Shown here one piece after another: positions 1 to 6,350 of a stretch of DNA of 8,121 nucleotides (positions are counted from its first letter, which is position 1; every line of letters begins with the position of its first letter). The translations under genes and the position numbers were made by a program. Source of the stretch: an uncultured Clostridium sp. (lineage in GTDB: Bacteria; Bacillota; Clostridia; UBA1212; UBA1255); contig USLW01000075.1 in the NCBI GenBank assembly GCA_900555605.1, forward strand, positions 1-8,121, in the 5' to 3' direction. The notes under the pieces were generated by a model. It was not told the DNA's origin, ran no database searches, and saw only the letters and a list, made by a program, of their open reading frames with translations.

Positions 1-8
1 TTTTCTTT

Positions 9-2072
9 TTATTTTGCCGGTTGCACCATAACCACAGCTGCTGACCGCGGCTCTGCCAGAACGATTGTAATGCCGCGTTCCATCAGCTCCCTTCCGGTGG
101 CTGTGCAGGAATTTACGCCGTCCGTATCGGTCAGCAGGTATACCTGATTTTCATGCAAGCCGTACAGTTTTATTTTCAGCTCCGCCGCACCGCATTTTTC
201 CGGGCGAAACAGCTGAAGTACGCCCTCGTCTTTTTCAGGATCAAAATACTCCCAGCCGCGCCAGGCTGCATCGCTGCTGCTCCATTCGGTCAGCGGATAA
301 TAGTCTGCCAGCACATAGTCTTTCAGCGATAAAAATTCTTCACAGCGGGACTTGAGCAGTTCCCAGTCAAAATCTGTCTTATTTACGCTATACGTAAGAT
401 CTAAAGAGGCACAGTAAGAGGAGCGGAGCCCGTATCCATCTACTACCGATGCAAAGGCCTCTGTCGGGCCGATGCTTCCGTGATAGGGCAGCCATTCGTT
501 CAAAGATTGTATCATGGACTGCCGTATATTATAATCGCAGTAATTGTAGTCACTTCTTGTCAGCGGGACGGAGCGGCGCATTGTCTCGAGGTCATTGCGG
601 CCACCGCCTGACGCACAGGAATCAATCATCATATCCGGATACCGCTGGCGCAGCGCATCCCAATAGGCCAAATATCCCTGTACATATAAATTTTCCGTCA
701 TACCTGCTCTGCCCGCTTCATCCGCATACCGCCAGGACGGCCCGGGGTTTGCATTAAAATCCTGCCTATAAACGGAAATTCCGGCAGTATCCAGAACATT
801 GCAGACACGGTTAAACACCCATTCTCTGCATGCGGGAATCCCAAAATGCAACAGATACCAAGGATGGCCCGTATTCGTCCACGCGCTGTCATACAGGATC
901 AGCCAGGAGCGATCAAAATCCGGTGTTTCTGCTAAAAAGGCTTCCAAATCTAATCTGAACCATTCCGGCTCAAACCAAAGTAATGTTTTGATACCGTGTT
1001 CGGCACAGGCTTCGGTGACCGCAGCAAGACCGGTAGGAAATTTTCCGGAATCCACCTGCAGCGTTCCCGTATCCCACCATGACGAAATCCGGTTTCCGCC
1101 TACACCCGCATACCAGCCGGCATCCATCCACCAATAGGAAATCGGAATCCCATGCTCTACGATTCGTTCCATAATCGCAACCTGATTTTTTTCTGTGGCG
1201 CCGTTCATCAGAGAAGTCATCCGATTGCTGCCGGCAGCTAAAATCGTCGGATAGGGATTCCCGTTGATTTTCGGCATATTGCAGTCAATGTACCAATGAC
1301 GCCAAGCATTGGCCGCAATATGCGCATCCCGGCTATTGTATTTTACAAATGCCATCAACGGAGAACGGACAGTTTCTCCCGGCAGTAAATCGCTGTCAAA
1401 TCCATAGAGGCCCCCGGTAACGTGTGTGGTCCCGTTATCTGCTGCAGAAAATTCCGCCTCCCAGCAGCCGGGCCAGCCGATTGCCATCAGCAATCCGCCG
1501 GAACCGTATTCCAGATTAAAATACGGAAAACCGCCATGTGTCGGCCGGCCGATATCAGAACGAAATACTGCCGTTTCCACTGTCAGATCTTTTTCGTAAG
1601 GTGCATACAGATGAACCGAATCGCCGCCGATCCCTTTCAGCACCGGGCGGCTTCCTTCAATATACATGTCGACGCATCGAACCGCAGACAGCCTCCCGCT
1701 CCGCTGCGTACCTGTATTTTGAAAATACAGCGTCCATTCATATGCACCGTAATCCGGATAAACCGCAGTATACAGCGTAATTTGCAGCAGCTGATCTTTA
1801 TGCAGCAGAATCACACTCGTTTCCGTCCGGTGTTCTGTCTCTGCCGTACTTCTGCTGATTTCCGTAAAATCCGCTCCCAAACCGTGATAGATCTGATCTC
1901 TATAATAAAATGAGACCGGCAGCGTAGATAGCTGATTCAGATAATCCTCCATGATTTGTATAACCTCCTGTTTTGAATCCGCGGCCTTTTCTTGTTTTTT
2001 GCAGCCGCAATATAAAAGAAGCATTGTAGGCAGCAAAAGAAGGGACATGCCCCGAAGGTATAGGCTCTTCAT
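9..2072 (-). CDS. GH36-type alpha-galactosidase-like lipoprotein
   Basis: Predicted surface lipoprotein (687 aa) that hydrolyses alpha-galactosides or related glycosides by a retaining mechanism. The N-terminus has a basic/hydrophobic signal ending at Cys24 (LLYCGC), a plausible though non-classical lipobox, followed by a charged spacer. Residues about 35-250 form the N-terminal beta-rich part and about 270-560 the TIM barrel. Visible GH36/melibiase motifs are WWMDAGWY (314-321), WFEPEW (366-371), YRQDFN (435-440, nucleophile expected at Asp438), DSCASGGGRND (484-494) and LTRSDYN (504-510, acid/base expected at Asp508). The 70-residue spacing of the two Asp fits the family. The C-terminal part (about 610-687) is a likely small beta domain. 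The start is well supported: AAGGAG at complement 2081-2086, 8 nt before the ATG. The ATG overlaps the upstream NPCBM gene stop (ATGA), so translation is probably coupled. The family is confident; the exact substrate is inferred. Confidence 0.88.
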   Translation of the reverse strand: MKSLYLRGMSLLLLPTMLLLYCGCKKQEKAADSKQEVIQIMEDYLNQLSTLPVSFYYRDQIYHGLGADFTEISRSTAETEHRTETSVILLHKDQLLQITLYTAVYPDYGAYEWTLYFQNTGTQRSGRLSAVRCVDMYIEGSRPVLKGIGGDSVHLYAPYEKDLTVETAVFRSDIGRPTHGGFPYFNLEYGSGGLLMAIGWPGCWEAEFSAADNGTTHVTGGLYGFDSDLLPGETVRSPLMAFVKYNSRDAHIAANAWRHWYIDCNMPKINGNPYPTILAAGSNRMTSLMNGATEKNQVAIMERIVEHGIPISYWWMDAGWYAGVGGNRISSWWDTGTLQVDSGKFPTGLAAVTEACAEHGIKTLLWFEPEWFRLDLEAFLAETPDFDRSWLILYDSAWTNTGHPWYLLHFGIPACREWVFNRVCNVLDTAGISVYRQDFNANPGPSWRYADEAGRAGMTENLYVQGYLAYWDALRQRYPDMMIDSCASGGGRNDLETMRRSVPLTRSDYNYCDYNIRQSMIQSLNEWLPYHGSIGPTEAFASVVDGYGLRSSYCASLDLTYSVNKTDFDWELLKSRCEEFLSLKDYVLADYYPLTEWSSSDAAWRGWEYFDPEKDEGVLQLFRPEKCGAAELKIKLYGLHENQVYLLTDTDGVNSCTATGRELMERGITIVLAEPRSAAVVMVQPAK

Positions 2073-3475
2073 ACCGATTTCTCCTTATTCTTTCTGCGCC
2101 TGAACAAAATAACAGCAAGACCTGCGCCCCCGGCAAGCAGTATTACCGCACAGATCACGATCCAAAGCTGCCCGCCCTTTTGACCGCCGCTGGAAGCTTT
2201 AGCCGCAGAAACCGTCTTAGAAGGAGTAGAGACAGGCCTGTCAGTAACAGAAGACTGCTGCGGATCTGTCGGTTCCGCGGTTTCCACAGGCTTCGGCGTT
2301 CCCCTGTCCGCACGGATCGCAGCAAAAATTTCTTCGGCAGAAGCATACCTTCCTAATACAGCATTTCCCCATGCCGCCCAATCTCCGCTGATTCCATCCA
2401 CGTTTTCTACGGCAAGGCGCAATATTTTTCTGCCGGATATATCTGCTTCAATCAATACAGGATCCATCCCGTATGTAATCGTTTCCGACCTGTATATTTT
2501 CTCTCCGTCGGCAATAAGCAAAAATTTTACACTTCCCATGGAGACATCACTGGTACCGGAATCTGCAATGCCCGCATATGCGGCAAAGGTTTGATAGCCG
2601 TATCCTTCAATATCGATCTCCAAAAAAGAGGTATCCGCGGTCTGATTCGCATGCATGCAGAGCCCTTTATCAAAGTCTTCCCAATTGATACTCAAAATTT
2701 CACCGTATAAATTTTCGTCCCGGTTAATATACGCTGTTCTGGACGTTCCCAGATATGCCATACAATCCGTCCATTCCATATCGCTGATGTACGCATAGCT
2801 TTTCTCTGTGATCTCCGGTCTCTGTGTCACCGCCGGCCTTTCTGTCGGTTCCGGCGAGGGCGTTTCAGTTTTAGGCGGCTGTGCGGTAAATTCCGGTTTT
2901 TCAGCTGTCAGCATCGCATTTCCCCAAGAGGCGGTATCGCAGTAAATTCCATCCTCCCCGTCTGTCGTGCGTAAGGTCAGCGTACTGCCGCCGCTGATCG
3001 GAACTACAAATGTACACGTTTCCATATAATCAAGCTTGCCGCTTTCTGCCACCGATACTCCGTCGATCAGCACCTCAAAGCTCACATAAGTTCCGTACAG
3101 CTTATCTTCGCCCACATCCTTGGCCGCTGCCAGGTCCTTTCCTGCAATGGCACTGAAGTAGGCATACGTTCCGCTGCTGATATCATAGTGCAGCTCAGCA
3201 TACGCGCTGCCTTGCCCCGGATGTACGGACAGTCCCTTCTCATAGGACACTCCGGCAATACATATTTCTGTACCGAGCCGGTATGTCATGTCAATTCCGG
3301 GGCAGCGCTCCGGATGATCCTGTTCAGAAGATCCTTTATACACAGTCCATGCCTTCATCTCAAGATCACTGAGATACACTGCATGAACATCCGCTGCAGG
3401 ACGGCCTGCTGCCGGCAAAAGCAGAAGAAACAGAATTCCTGCCGCCGCCATAAAAAATTTTCTCTTTTCTTTCAT
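2069..3475 (-). CDS. membrane-anchored protein with two NPCBM carbohydrate-binding modules
   Basis: Predicted non-catalytic glycan-binding surface protein of 468 aa. From the chosen Met: basic n-region and hydrophobic signal peptide (1-32, cleavage likely near DVHA); NPCBM module 1 (33-189; YLSDLE, KGLSVHP, VSFEVLIDG, TASWGNAML); a Pro/Thr/Glu linker (190-226); NPCBM module 2 (227-375; YISDMEW, KGLCMHAN, VKFLLIADG, DWAAWGNAVL); a Ser/Thr/Pro linker (393-430); one transmembrane helix (437-457) and a basic RRRKNKEK tail. No LPXTG motif is seen, so the anchor is membrane rather than sortase type. The frame is open up to 3553, but the ATG at 3473-3475 is preferred: AAAGGA (complement 3484-3489) lies 8 nt before it, and longer starts would translate through the operator. 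NPCBM modules are often fused to alpha-galactosidases; here the enzyme is the next gene, overlapping by 4 nt. Cognate ligand unknown. Confidence 0.85.
   Translation of the reverse strand: MKEKRKFFMAAAGILFLLLLPAAGRPAADVHAVYLSDLEMKAWTVYKGSSEQDHPERCPGIDMTYRLGTEICIAGVSYEKGLSVHPGQGSAYAELHYDISSGTYAYFSAIAGKDLAAAKDVGEDKLYGTYVSFEVLIDGVSVAESGKLDYMETCTFVVPISGGSTLTLRTTDGEDGIYCDTASWGNAMLTAEKPEFTAQPPKTETPSPEPTERPAVTQRPEITEKSYAYISDMEWTDCMAYLGTSRTAYINRDENLYGEILSINWEDFDKGLCMHANQTADTSFLEIDIEGYGYQTFAAYAGIADSGTSDVSMGSVKFLLIADGEKIYRSETITYGMDPVLIEADISGRKILRLAVENVDGISGDWAAWGNAVLGRYASAEEIFAAIRADRGTPKPVETAEPTDPQQSSVTDRPVSTPSKTVSAAKASSGGQKGGQLWIVICAVILLAGGAGLAVILFRRRKNKEKSV
2081..2086 (-). promoter_or_regulatory. ribosome binding site of the GH36 gene
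   Basis: AAGGAG on the minus strand, 8 nt before the ATG at 2070-2072 and inside the last codons of the NPCBM gene. It supports the start and suggests coupled translation through the ATGA overlap. Confidence 0.8.
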
Positions 3476-3493
3476 ATACCCCATCCTTTCTTT

Positions 3494-3517
3494 AGAAAGG
3501 TAAACGTTTACCTTTCT
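3494..3517. promoter_or_regulatory. LacI-family operator, perfect 24-bp palindrome
   Basis: The core TAAACGTTTA (3501-3510) is flanked by AGAAAGG and its exact complement, giving an uninterrupted 12+12 palindrome. The central CG is typical of LacI/GalR operators, where a hinge leucine intercalates. It lies 18 nt upstream of the NPCBM start codon, just beyond the ribosome site, and shares its core with sites before the regulator and the transporter. It is the most symmetric of the three and so probably the tightest site. Confidence 0.85.
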
Positions 3518-3526
3518 GCGCAAAAA

Positions 3527-3532
3527 AATATA
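3527..3532 (-). promoter_or_regulatory. possible -10 element for the NPCBM-GH36 operon
   Basis: TATATT on the minus strand in a very AT-rich stretch, between the regulator's stop and the operator. A poor TTGTTT -35 candidate lies about 15 nt upstream. If used, transcription would begin near 3520 and the whole operator would lie in the leader. This is tentative because the surrounding T-tracts give several alternatives. No hairpin terminator is visible between the regulator and this point, so read-through from the regulator is also possible. Confidence 0.3.
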
Positions 3533-3570
3533 TAAAAAAATAAGCAGAAACAATCCCCAAAGACTTTTAT

Positions 3571-4599
3571 TCAGAACTGATATCCCTCTAAATTACTGCG
3601 AAGGATCAGCTGCGGATAGCTGTACGTACTTGTGATTGCAATCCCAACATTTAAATAATCGAGAAGCTTTTGTACGGCAAGCCGTGCCTGCTGTCTTTGA
3701 TTTTGAAATAACACGGCATTCAGCGACCCGTCCCGCAGGCAATCCGCCAGCCTGGGATGCAGGTCATGTCCGATCACAGTAATTTTTTGCGCCAAACCAT
3801 ATTGCTTTAGATAGGAGCAAACATGCATGGAATAGTAAGAAGCCACATAAATGCCATCTATATCAGGCGTTCGCCGTACCGCTTGTTCCGTGGCTTCTGC
3901 AATTGCATGCTGATGGTATCCTGTCTCATATACGCCTGTCATTTCTATCCCCTGTGCAAATTCCGATCCGCGGAACCCGTCAATACAGAGGTTGTGCATT
4001 TCAGAATCCCGATTCGGTACAATTACCGCCGCCTTTTTCACACGGGCCAGCGCTAAAAATTCCGCTGCCATTTTCCCCATCATGATTCCGTCTGACATGA
4101 TATAACCGGATACCGGACAAAGCGCGAGCCTGCTTCCTATAGACAGGACCGGAACATGCCTTTCCGCAATTTTTCGTATCGCTGCAATATGCTTTGCATC
4201 CTGATATCTGGAATTCAAAATCAAGGCAGATACCTCGTCATCCCTTGAGATCTGGTCTAATATCTCCAATATCTCATCGTAGGTATTGCTTCCGCCGTAC
4301 TGATAGAATTTTCCTCTGACCTTTTGTTTTTTATATTCATCAAAGGCTTCATAGATTCCCTTTTGGATGTATTCGTGATATTCCGGCGTTTCTCCGGAAG
4401 CGACATAAGCAATCACAGCTTCCTTTTTCACCAGAGACTGTGCATAGATATTCGGCGTATAATCCACCTTTTTGGCATAAGCAAGAATTTTCTCCCTTGT
4501 CTCCGGCCGCAGCTGACCGGTCCCATGCAGTGCTTTATGCACTGTAGTCGTCGAGACACCAAGCGCTTTTGCAATATCCGTAATGGTCTGTTGTTTCAT
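3571..4599 (-). CDS. LacI/GalR-family transcriptional regulator
   Basis: Cytoplasmic DNA-binding repressor of 342 aa, the usual family length. Residues 5-26 form the LacI helix-turn-helix (TITDIAKALGVSTTTVHKAL), with His21 at a position that is commonly Ser. Residues 46-59 are the hinge (DYTPNIYAQSLVKK), with Leu56 placed as in LacI to insert into the central CpG of the operator. Residues about 60-342 are a periplasmic-binding-protein-like sugar sensor, ending in the typical region around VIGHDL (about 275-280) and the LFQNQRQQA stretch. Its own promoter carries the operator it most likely binds, and the same core sits before the flanking transporter and NPCBM/GH36 genes, so it is the probable local repressor with autoregulation. 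The ribosome site is odd: GGAG lies only 2 nt from the ATG, which predicts low expression. The effector sugar cannot be read from sequence; a galactose-containing product is a guess from context. Confidence 0.92.
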   Translation of the reverse strand: MKQQTITDIAKALGVSTTTVHKALHGTGQLRPETREKILAYAKKVDYTPNIYAQSLVKKEAVIAYVASGETPEYHEYIQKGIYEAFDEYKKQKVRGKFYQYGGSNTYDEILEILDQISRDDEVSALILNSRYQDAKHIAAIRKIAERHVPVLSIGSRLALCPVSGYIMSDGIMMGKMAAEFLALARVKKAAVIVPNRDSEMHNLCIDGFRGSEFAQGIEMTGVYETGYHQHAIAEATEQAVRRTPDIDGIYVASYYSMHVCSYLKQYGLAQKITVIGHDLHPRLADCLRDGSLNAVLFQNQRQQARLAVQKLLDYLNVGIAITSTYSYPQLILRSNLEGYQF

Positions 4600-4649
4600 T
4601 TCTCCGCACCGTCCCTAAATCAAACCTCAACTGAAGTTATTCGTTTAGA

Positions 4650-4659
4650 TAAACGTTTA
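4650..4659. promoter_or_regulatory. operator core before the LacI-family gene
   Basis: TAAACGTTTA, identical to the cores at 3501-3510 and 5622-5631, starting 4 nt downstream of the -10 box and therefore covering the expected transcription start. Flanking symmetry is poorer than at 3494-3517. An extra CGTTTA half-site at 4642-4647 forms a second inverted pair with TAAACG (4650-4655), separated by 2 nt. This fits autorepression. Confidence 0.75.
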
Positions 4660-4663
4660 CTTT

Positions 4664-4692
4664 ATTATAACGTATCGCTTTGGAGGTGTAAA
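4664..4692 (-). promoter_or_regulatory. sigma-A type promoter of the LacI-family gene
   Basis: On the minus strand TTTACA (complement 4687-4692) and a perfect TATAAT (complement 4664-4669) are separated by exactly 17 nt. The predicted start point falls inside the operator core at 4650-4659, a classical steric repression layout. Confidence 0.85.
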
Positions 4693-4713
4693 CCCCCTCT
4701 GCAAAAAAATTTT

Positions 4714-5583
4714 CTATCCAAAATTGATTAAACAAATTCCCAGCACGCCAACTGCAATACTGACATATTGCATACGATTTAGCTTTTCCTTAAAAAGCAC
4801 CGCGCCGGAAACCGTAGTCAATAAAATGACGGCACCGTTATACACAGGAAAAAAGAATGCGCTTGGCAGTGCGCCGGAAAGATACAGATTCATATAATGA
4901 ATGGCTGCATATCCAAATCCGCAAAGCCCGGCATAGCGGACTGTCGCAGTAAGCATTTTGGCCGCAACAGGTCTTCTGCGCACCAGACGTATGATAACAG
5001 GAATTGTCAAAAATACTGCAGCGCTCAAAAAATTAATGATCAGAAAGCTATCCGATTCTTTATGAAAAAACGAATTCTGCTGTATCTTTTGCAGCACACC
5101 GATCATCCCGGAGGATAAAAACATCATCAGACAATAAATCAGCCAGCGTTTTGATATTTTACCGCCGCTCTGATTCGCCGTACCTATGTAAAATGCAATC
5201 AAAAGAATGCCGATACCAATGATTGAAAAGATTCCCACCGGTTCCTGCCAGATAACCGAACCTGATACGGTAGGAATCAGCATGGCACAGCAGCTGACAA
5301 AAACCGTGTAGGACATCGGCCCCTGGTATAATGCCAAAGACATAAAATAATAGCTGCACGCAGAACAGAGCCCCATTGCACTGCCTGTAAGTACCAGCTC
5401 AAAGGTAAACGTGATACGAAATGCCGATTTAATCAGAAGTGCCAATAATGCTGAAATAGAAATAAAAATATTAAACAGCAGACAATCTGTGCCGCTCTGC
5501 TGAAACGTCTTTGCGTAACGATTCTGCAGCATACACTTGCCGGCATTTATAATGATAGAAAGCAGCATAAACGTGTAAATCAT
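4714..5583 (-). CDS. DMT/EamA-family 10-helix membrane transporter
   Basis: Integral membrane carrier of 289 aa from the drug/metabolite transporter superfamily. About ten hydrophobic helices can be seen (roughly 2-19, 33-51, 62-84, 91-109, 117-134, 146-164, 179-200, 213-232, 240-263 and 270-288). The halves repeat the EamA signature: WQEPVGIFSIIGIGILLIAF (112-131) corresponds to FKEKLNRMQYVSIAVGVLG (264-282). The frame opens at 5616, but the ATG at 5581-5583 is preferred because AAAGGA (complement 5591-5596) lies 7 nt before it, while the longer start touches the operator and has no ribosome site. The superfamily covers sugars, nucleotide sugars, amino acids and drugs. The shared operator with glycosidase genes makes sugar or glycan-product transport attractive, but that is inference. 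No clear terminator follows before the regulator gene. Confidence 0.85.
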   Translation of the reverse strand: MIYTFMLLSIIINAGKCMLQNRYAKTFQQSGTDCLLFNIFISISALLALLIKSAFRITFTFELVLTGSAMGLCSACSYYFMSLALYQGPMSYTVFVSCCAMLIPTVSGSVIWQEPVGIFSIIGIGILLIAFYIGTANQSGGKISKRWLIYCLMMFLSSGMIGVLQKIQQNSFFHKESDSFLIINFLSAAVFLTIPVIIRLVRRRPVAAKMLTATVRYAGLCGFGYAAIHYMNLYLSGALPSAFFFPVYNGAVILLTTVSGAVLFKEKLNRMQYVSIAVGVLGICLINFG

Positions 5584-5615
5584 AATATCATCCTTTATAA
5601 ATAACATTTTGTCCA

Positions 5616-5637
5616 TTAGGATAAACGTTTACCTTAA
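5616..5637. promoter_or_regulatory. operator before the DMT transporter gene
   Basis: The core TAAACGTTTA (5622-5631) has partly symmetric flanks: TTAGGA on the left and CCTTAA on the right, with mismatches at two flanking pairs. It sits between the -10 box (5637-5642) and the ribosome site, which fits repression by the neighbouring LacI-family protein. Confidence 0.75.
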
Positions 5638-5642
5638 TTATA
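5637..5642 (-). promoter_or_regulatory. -10 box of the DMT transporter promoter
   Basis: A perfect TATAAT on the minus strand directly abutting the operator. At 17 nt upstream only a poor -35 (TATCAT, complement 5660-5665) is found, so the promoter may be intrinsically weak or helped by another factor. Confidence 0.55.
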
Positions 5643-6012
5643 AAGACCTGCAGAAAAAAATGATATTGTTAATTGTGCACAATAATGCTGCAATCTATTT
5701 GGACAATTCTGATAATCCGCTTTTGTCGGGCAGTTCTTTTCAGCAGAACCTCCGGCAGCCTTCAGCTTTATAAATGTCCATCCCTGCCGCAGGTAAAATT
5801 CCTGCCGCTGCAGTCAGAACGAATGCCAGCAGAGCTGCACCTGCTTTTTAAAATGCTGCACAAAAAACTTTTTTGGCAAATCGTGATCCTTTGCAGACCA
5901 GATGATCCTATAACACGGGAATAAAGACATCTATAATTTATTTACAAATTATATGTTTTATATATTAATCATTAATACATTATTTATTTAAATAATAATT
6001 ATACAGTGCCTC
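5643..6012. other. intergenic stretch without a convincing gene
   Basis: No frame on either strand has a start with a ribosome site and protein-like content. Apart from the remnant at 5740-5847 it holds a perfect 12-bp palindrome ATTGTGCACAAT (5672-5683) about 30 nt upstream of the transporter -10 box, and a very AT-rich block (about 5930-6003) just before the tRNA promoter. Confidence 0.5.
5740..5847 (-). pseudogene. possible remnant of a secreted-protein gene (signal-peptide-like)
   Basis: Minus-strand reading with no usable start: a TAA immediately precedes it and it stops at 5740-5742 after about 35 codons. The peptide begins KAGAALLAFVLTAAAGILPA and looks like the hydrophobic core and Ala-rich cleavage region of an export signal. 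Its DNA shares a 12-bp identical block (5797-5808) with the signal-peptide coding part of the NPCBM gene (3434-3445), in the same protein context (AAAGIL). It may be a decayed paralogue or simply compositional chance. Low confidence. Confidence 0.2.
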
Positions 6013-6041
6013 TGTACAAGTCAAAAATCGTATGATATAAT
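6013..6041 (+). promoter_or_regulatory. promoter of the tRNA-Thr gene
   Basis: TGTACA (6013-6018), 17-nt spacer, TATAAT (6036-6041) with an extended TG at 6033-6034. Transcription would start near 6048, about 11 nt before the mature tRNA 5' end. The AT-rich block directly upstream could act as an UP element. Confidence 0.65.
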
Positions 6042-6058
6042 CTCCTTTGCTGAAGCTG

Positions 6059-6133
6059 GCCAATGTGGCTCAGGGGTAGAGCAATTCACTCGTAATGAAT
6101 AGGCCGTGGGTTCGATTCCCACCATTGGCTCCA
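6059..6133 (+). tRNA. tRNA-Thr, anticodon CGT
   Basis: The full cloverleaf can be folded: acceptor GCCAATG (6059-6065) with CATTGGC (6123-6129); D arm GCTC/GAGC (6068-6071 and 6079-6082); anticodon stem ATTCA/TGAAT (6084-6088 and 6096-6100) around the loop CTCGTAA; T arm GTGGG/CCCAC with loop TTCGATT (6106-6122). The anticodon CGT (6091-6093) reads ACG, threonine. Discriminator is T6130 and CCA is encoded (6131-6133). It is a single-gene unit with its own promoter and terminator; no duplicate of the tRNA 3' end was seen in the window, so there is no sign of an integrated element bounded by it here. Confidence 0.96.
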
Positions 6134-6135
6134 GA

Positions 6136-6175
6136 AAAAATCCCGAAATCATCGCGATTTCGGGATTTTTGTTTT
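6136..6175 (+). terminator. intrinsic terminator after tRNA-Thr
   Basis: Inverted repeat with 15-bp arms (6136-6150 and 6156-6170; GC-rich core TCCCGAAATC) around the 5-nt loop ATCGC, followed by a T-rich run TTTTTGTTTT. It begins 2 nt after the CCA end. Confidence 0.92.
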
Positions 6176-6279
6176 GGCTGTTAAGGGGTATTAAATAAGA
6201 AATATATATTATTTCGTTACCATCAGCAGGGGAGACGGCACATTGCCACGAATCTATGCCAGCGATCTAAAAACAACAT

Positions 6280-6308
6280 TTGACATCTGCATGATCCTGT
6301 AATATATT
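6280..6308 (+). promoter_or_regulatory. near-consensus promoter upstream of a small ORF
   Basis: A perfect TTGACA (6280-6285), 17-nt spacer and TATATT (6303-6308, five of six consensus bases). Transcription would start near 6315, leaving a leader of about 36 nt before the ATG at 6351. Confidence 0.6.
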
Positions 6309-6350
6309 AAAAACAGCTTATTCGTATATAAAAAGAAAGGGGCGCTTTTT

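Noticed and set aside
3476..3553. N-terminal extension of the NPCBM protein to position 3553
   Set aside because: It would translate through the perfect operator, add a second hydrophobic stretch before a normal signal peptide, and has no ribosome site; the ATG at 3473-3475 has one.
4681..4716. Terminator between the transporter and the regulator genes
   Set aside because: Only a weak 4-bp GAGG/CCTC pairing is present and the T-run lies on its wrong side; the segment is better explained as the regulator's -35 region.
5584..5616. Longer start of the transporter at 5616 or 5607
   Set aside because: Both lack a ribosome site and the first touches the operator; the ATG at 5581-5583 has AAAGGA at 7 nt.
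5673..5924. 83-residue plus-strand frame between the transporter and the tRNA
   Set aside because: It starts at a non-ATG codon, has no ribosome site and no protein-like pattern.
6059..6133. tRNA-Thr as the attachment site of an integrated element
   Set aside because: No integrase and no direct repeat of the tRNA 3' end are visible in the window.
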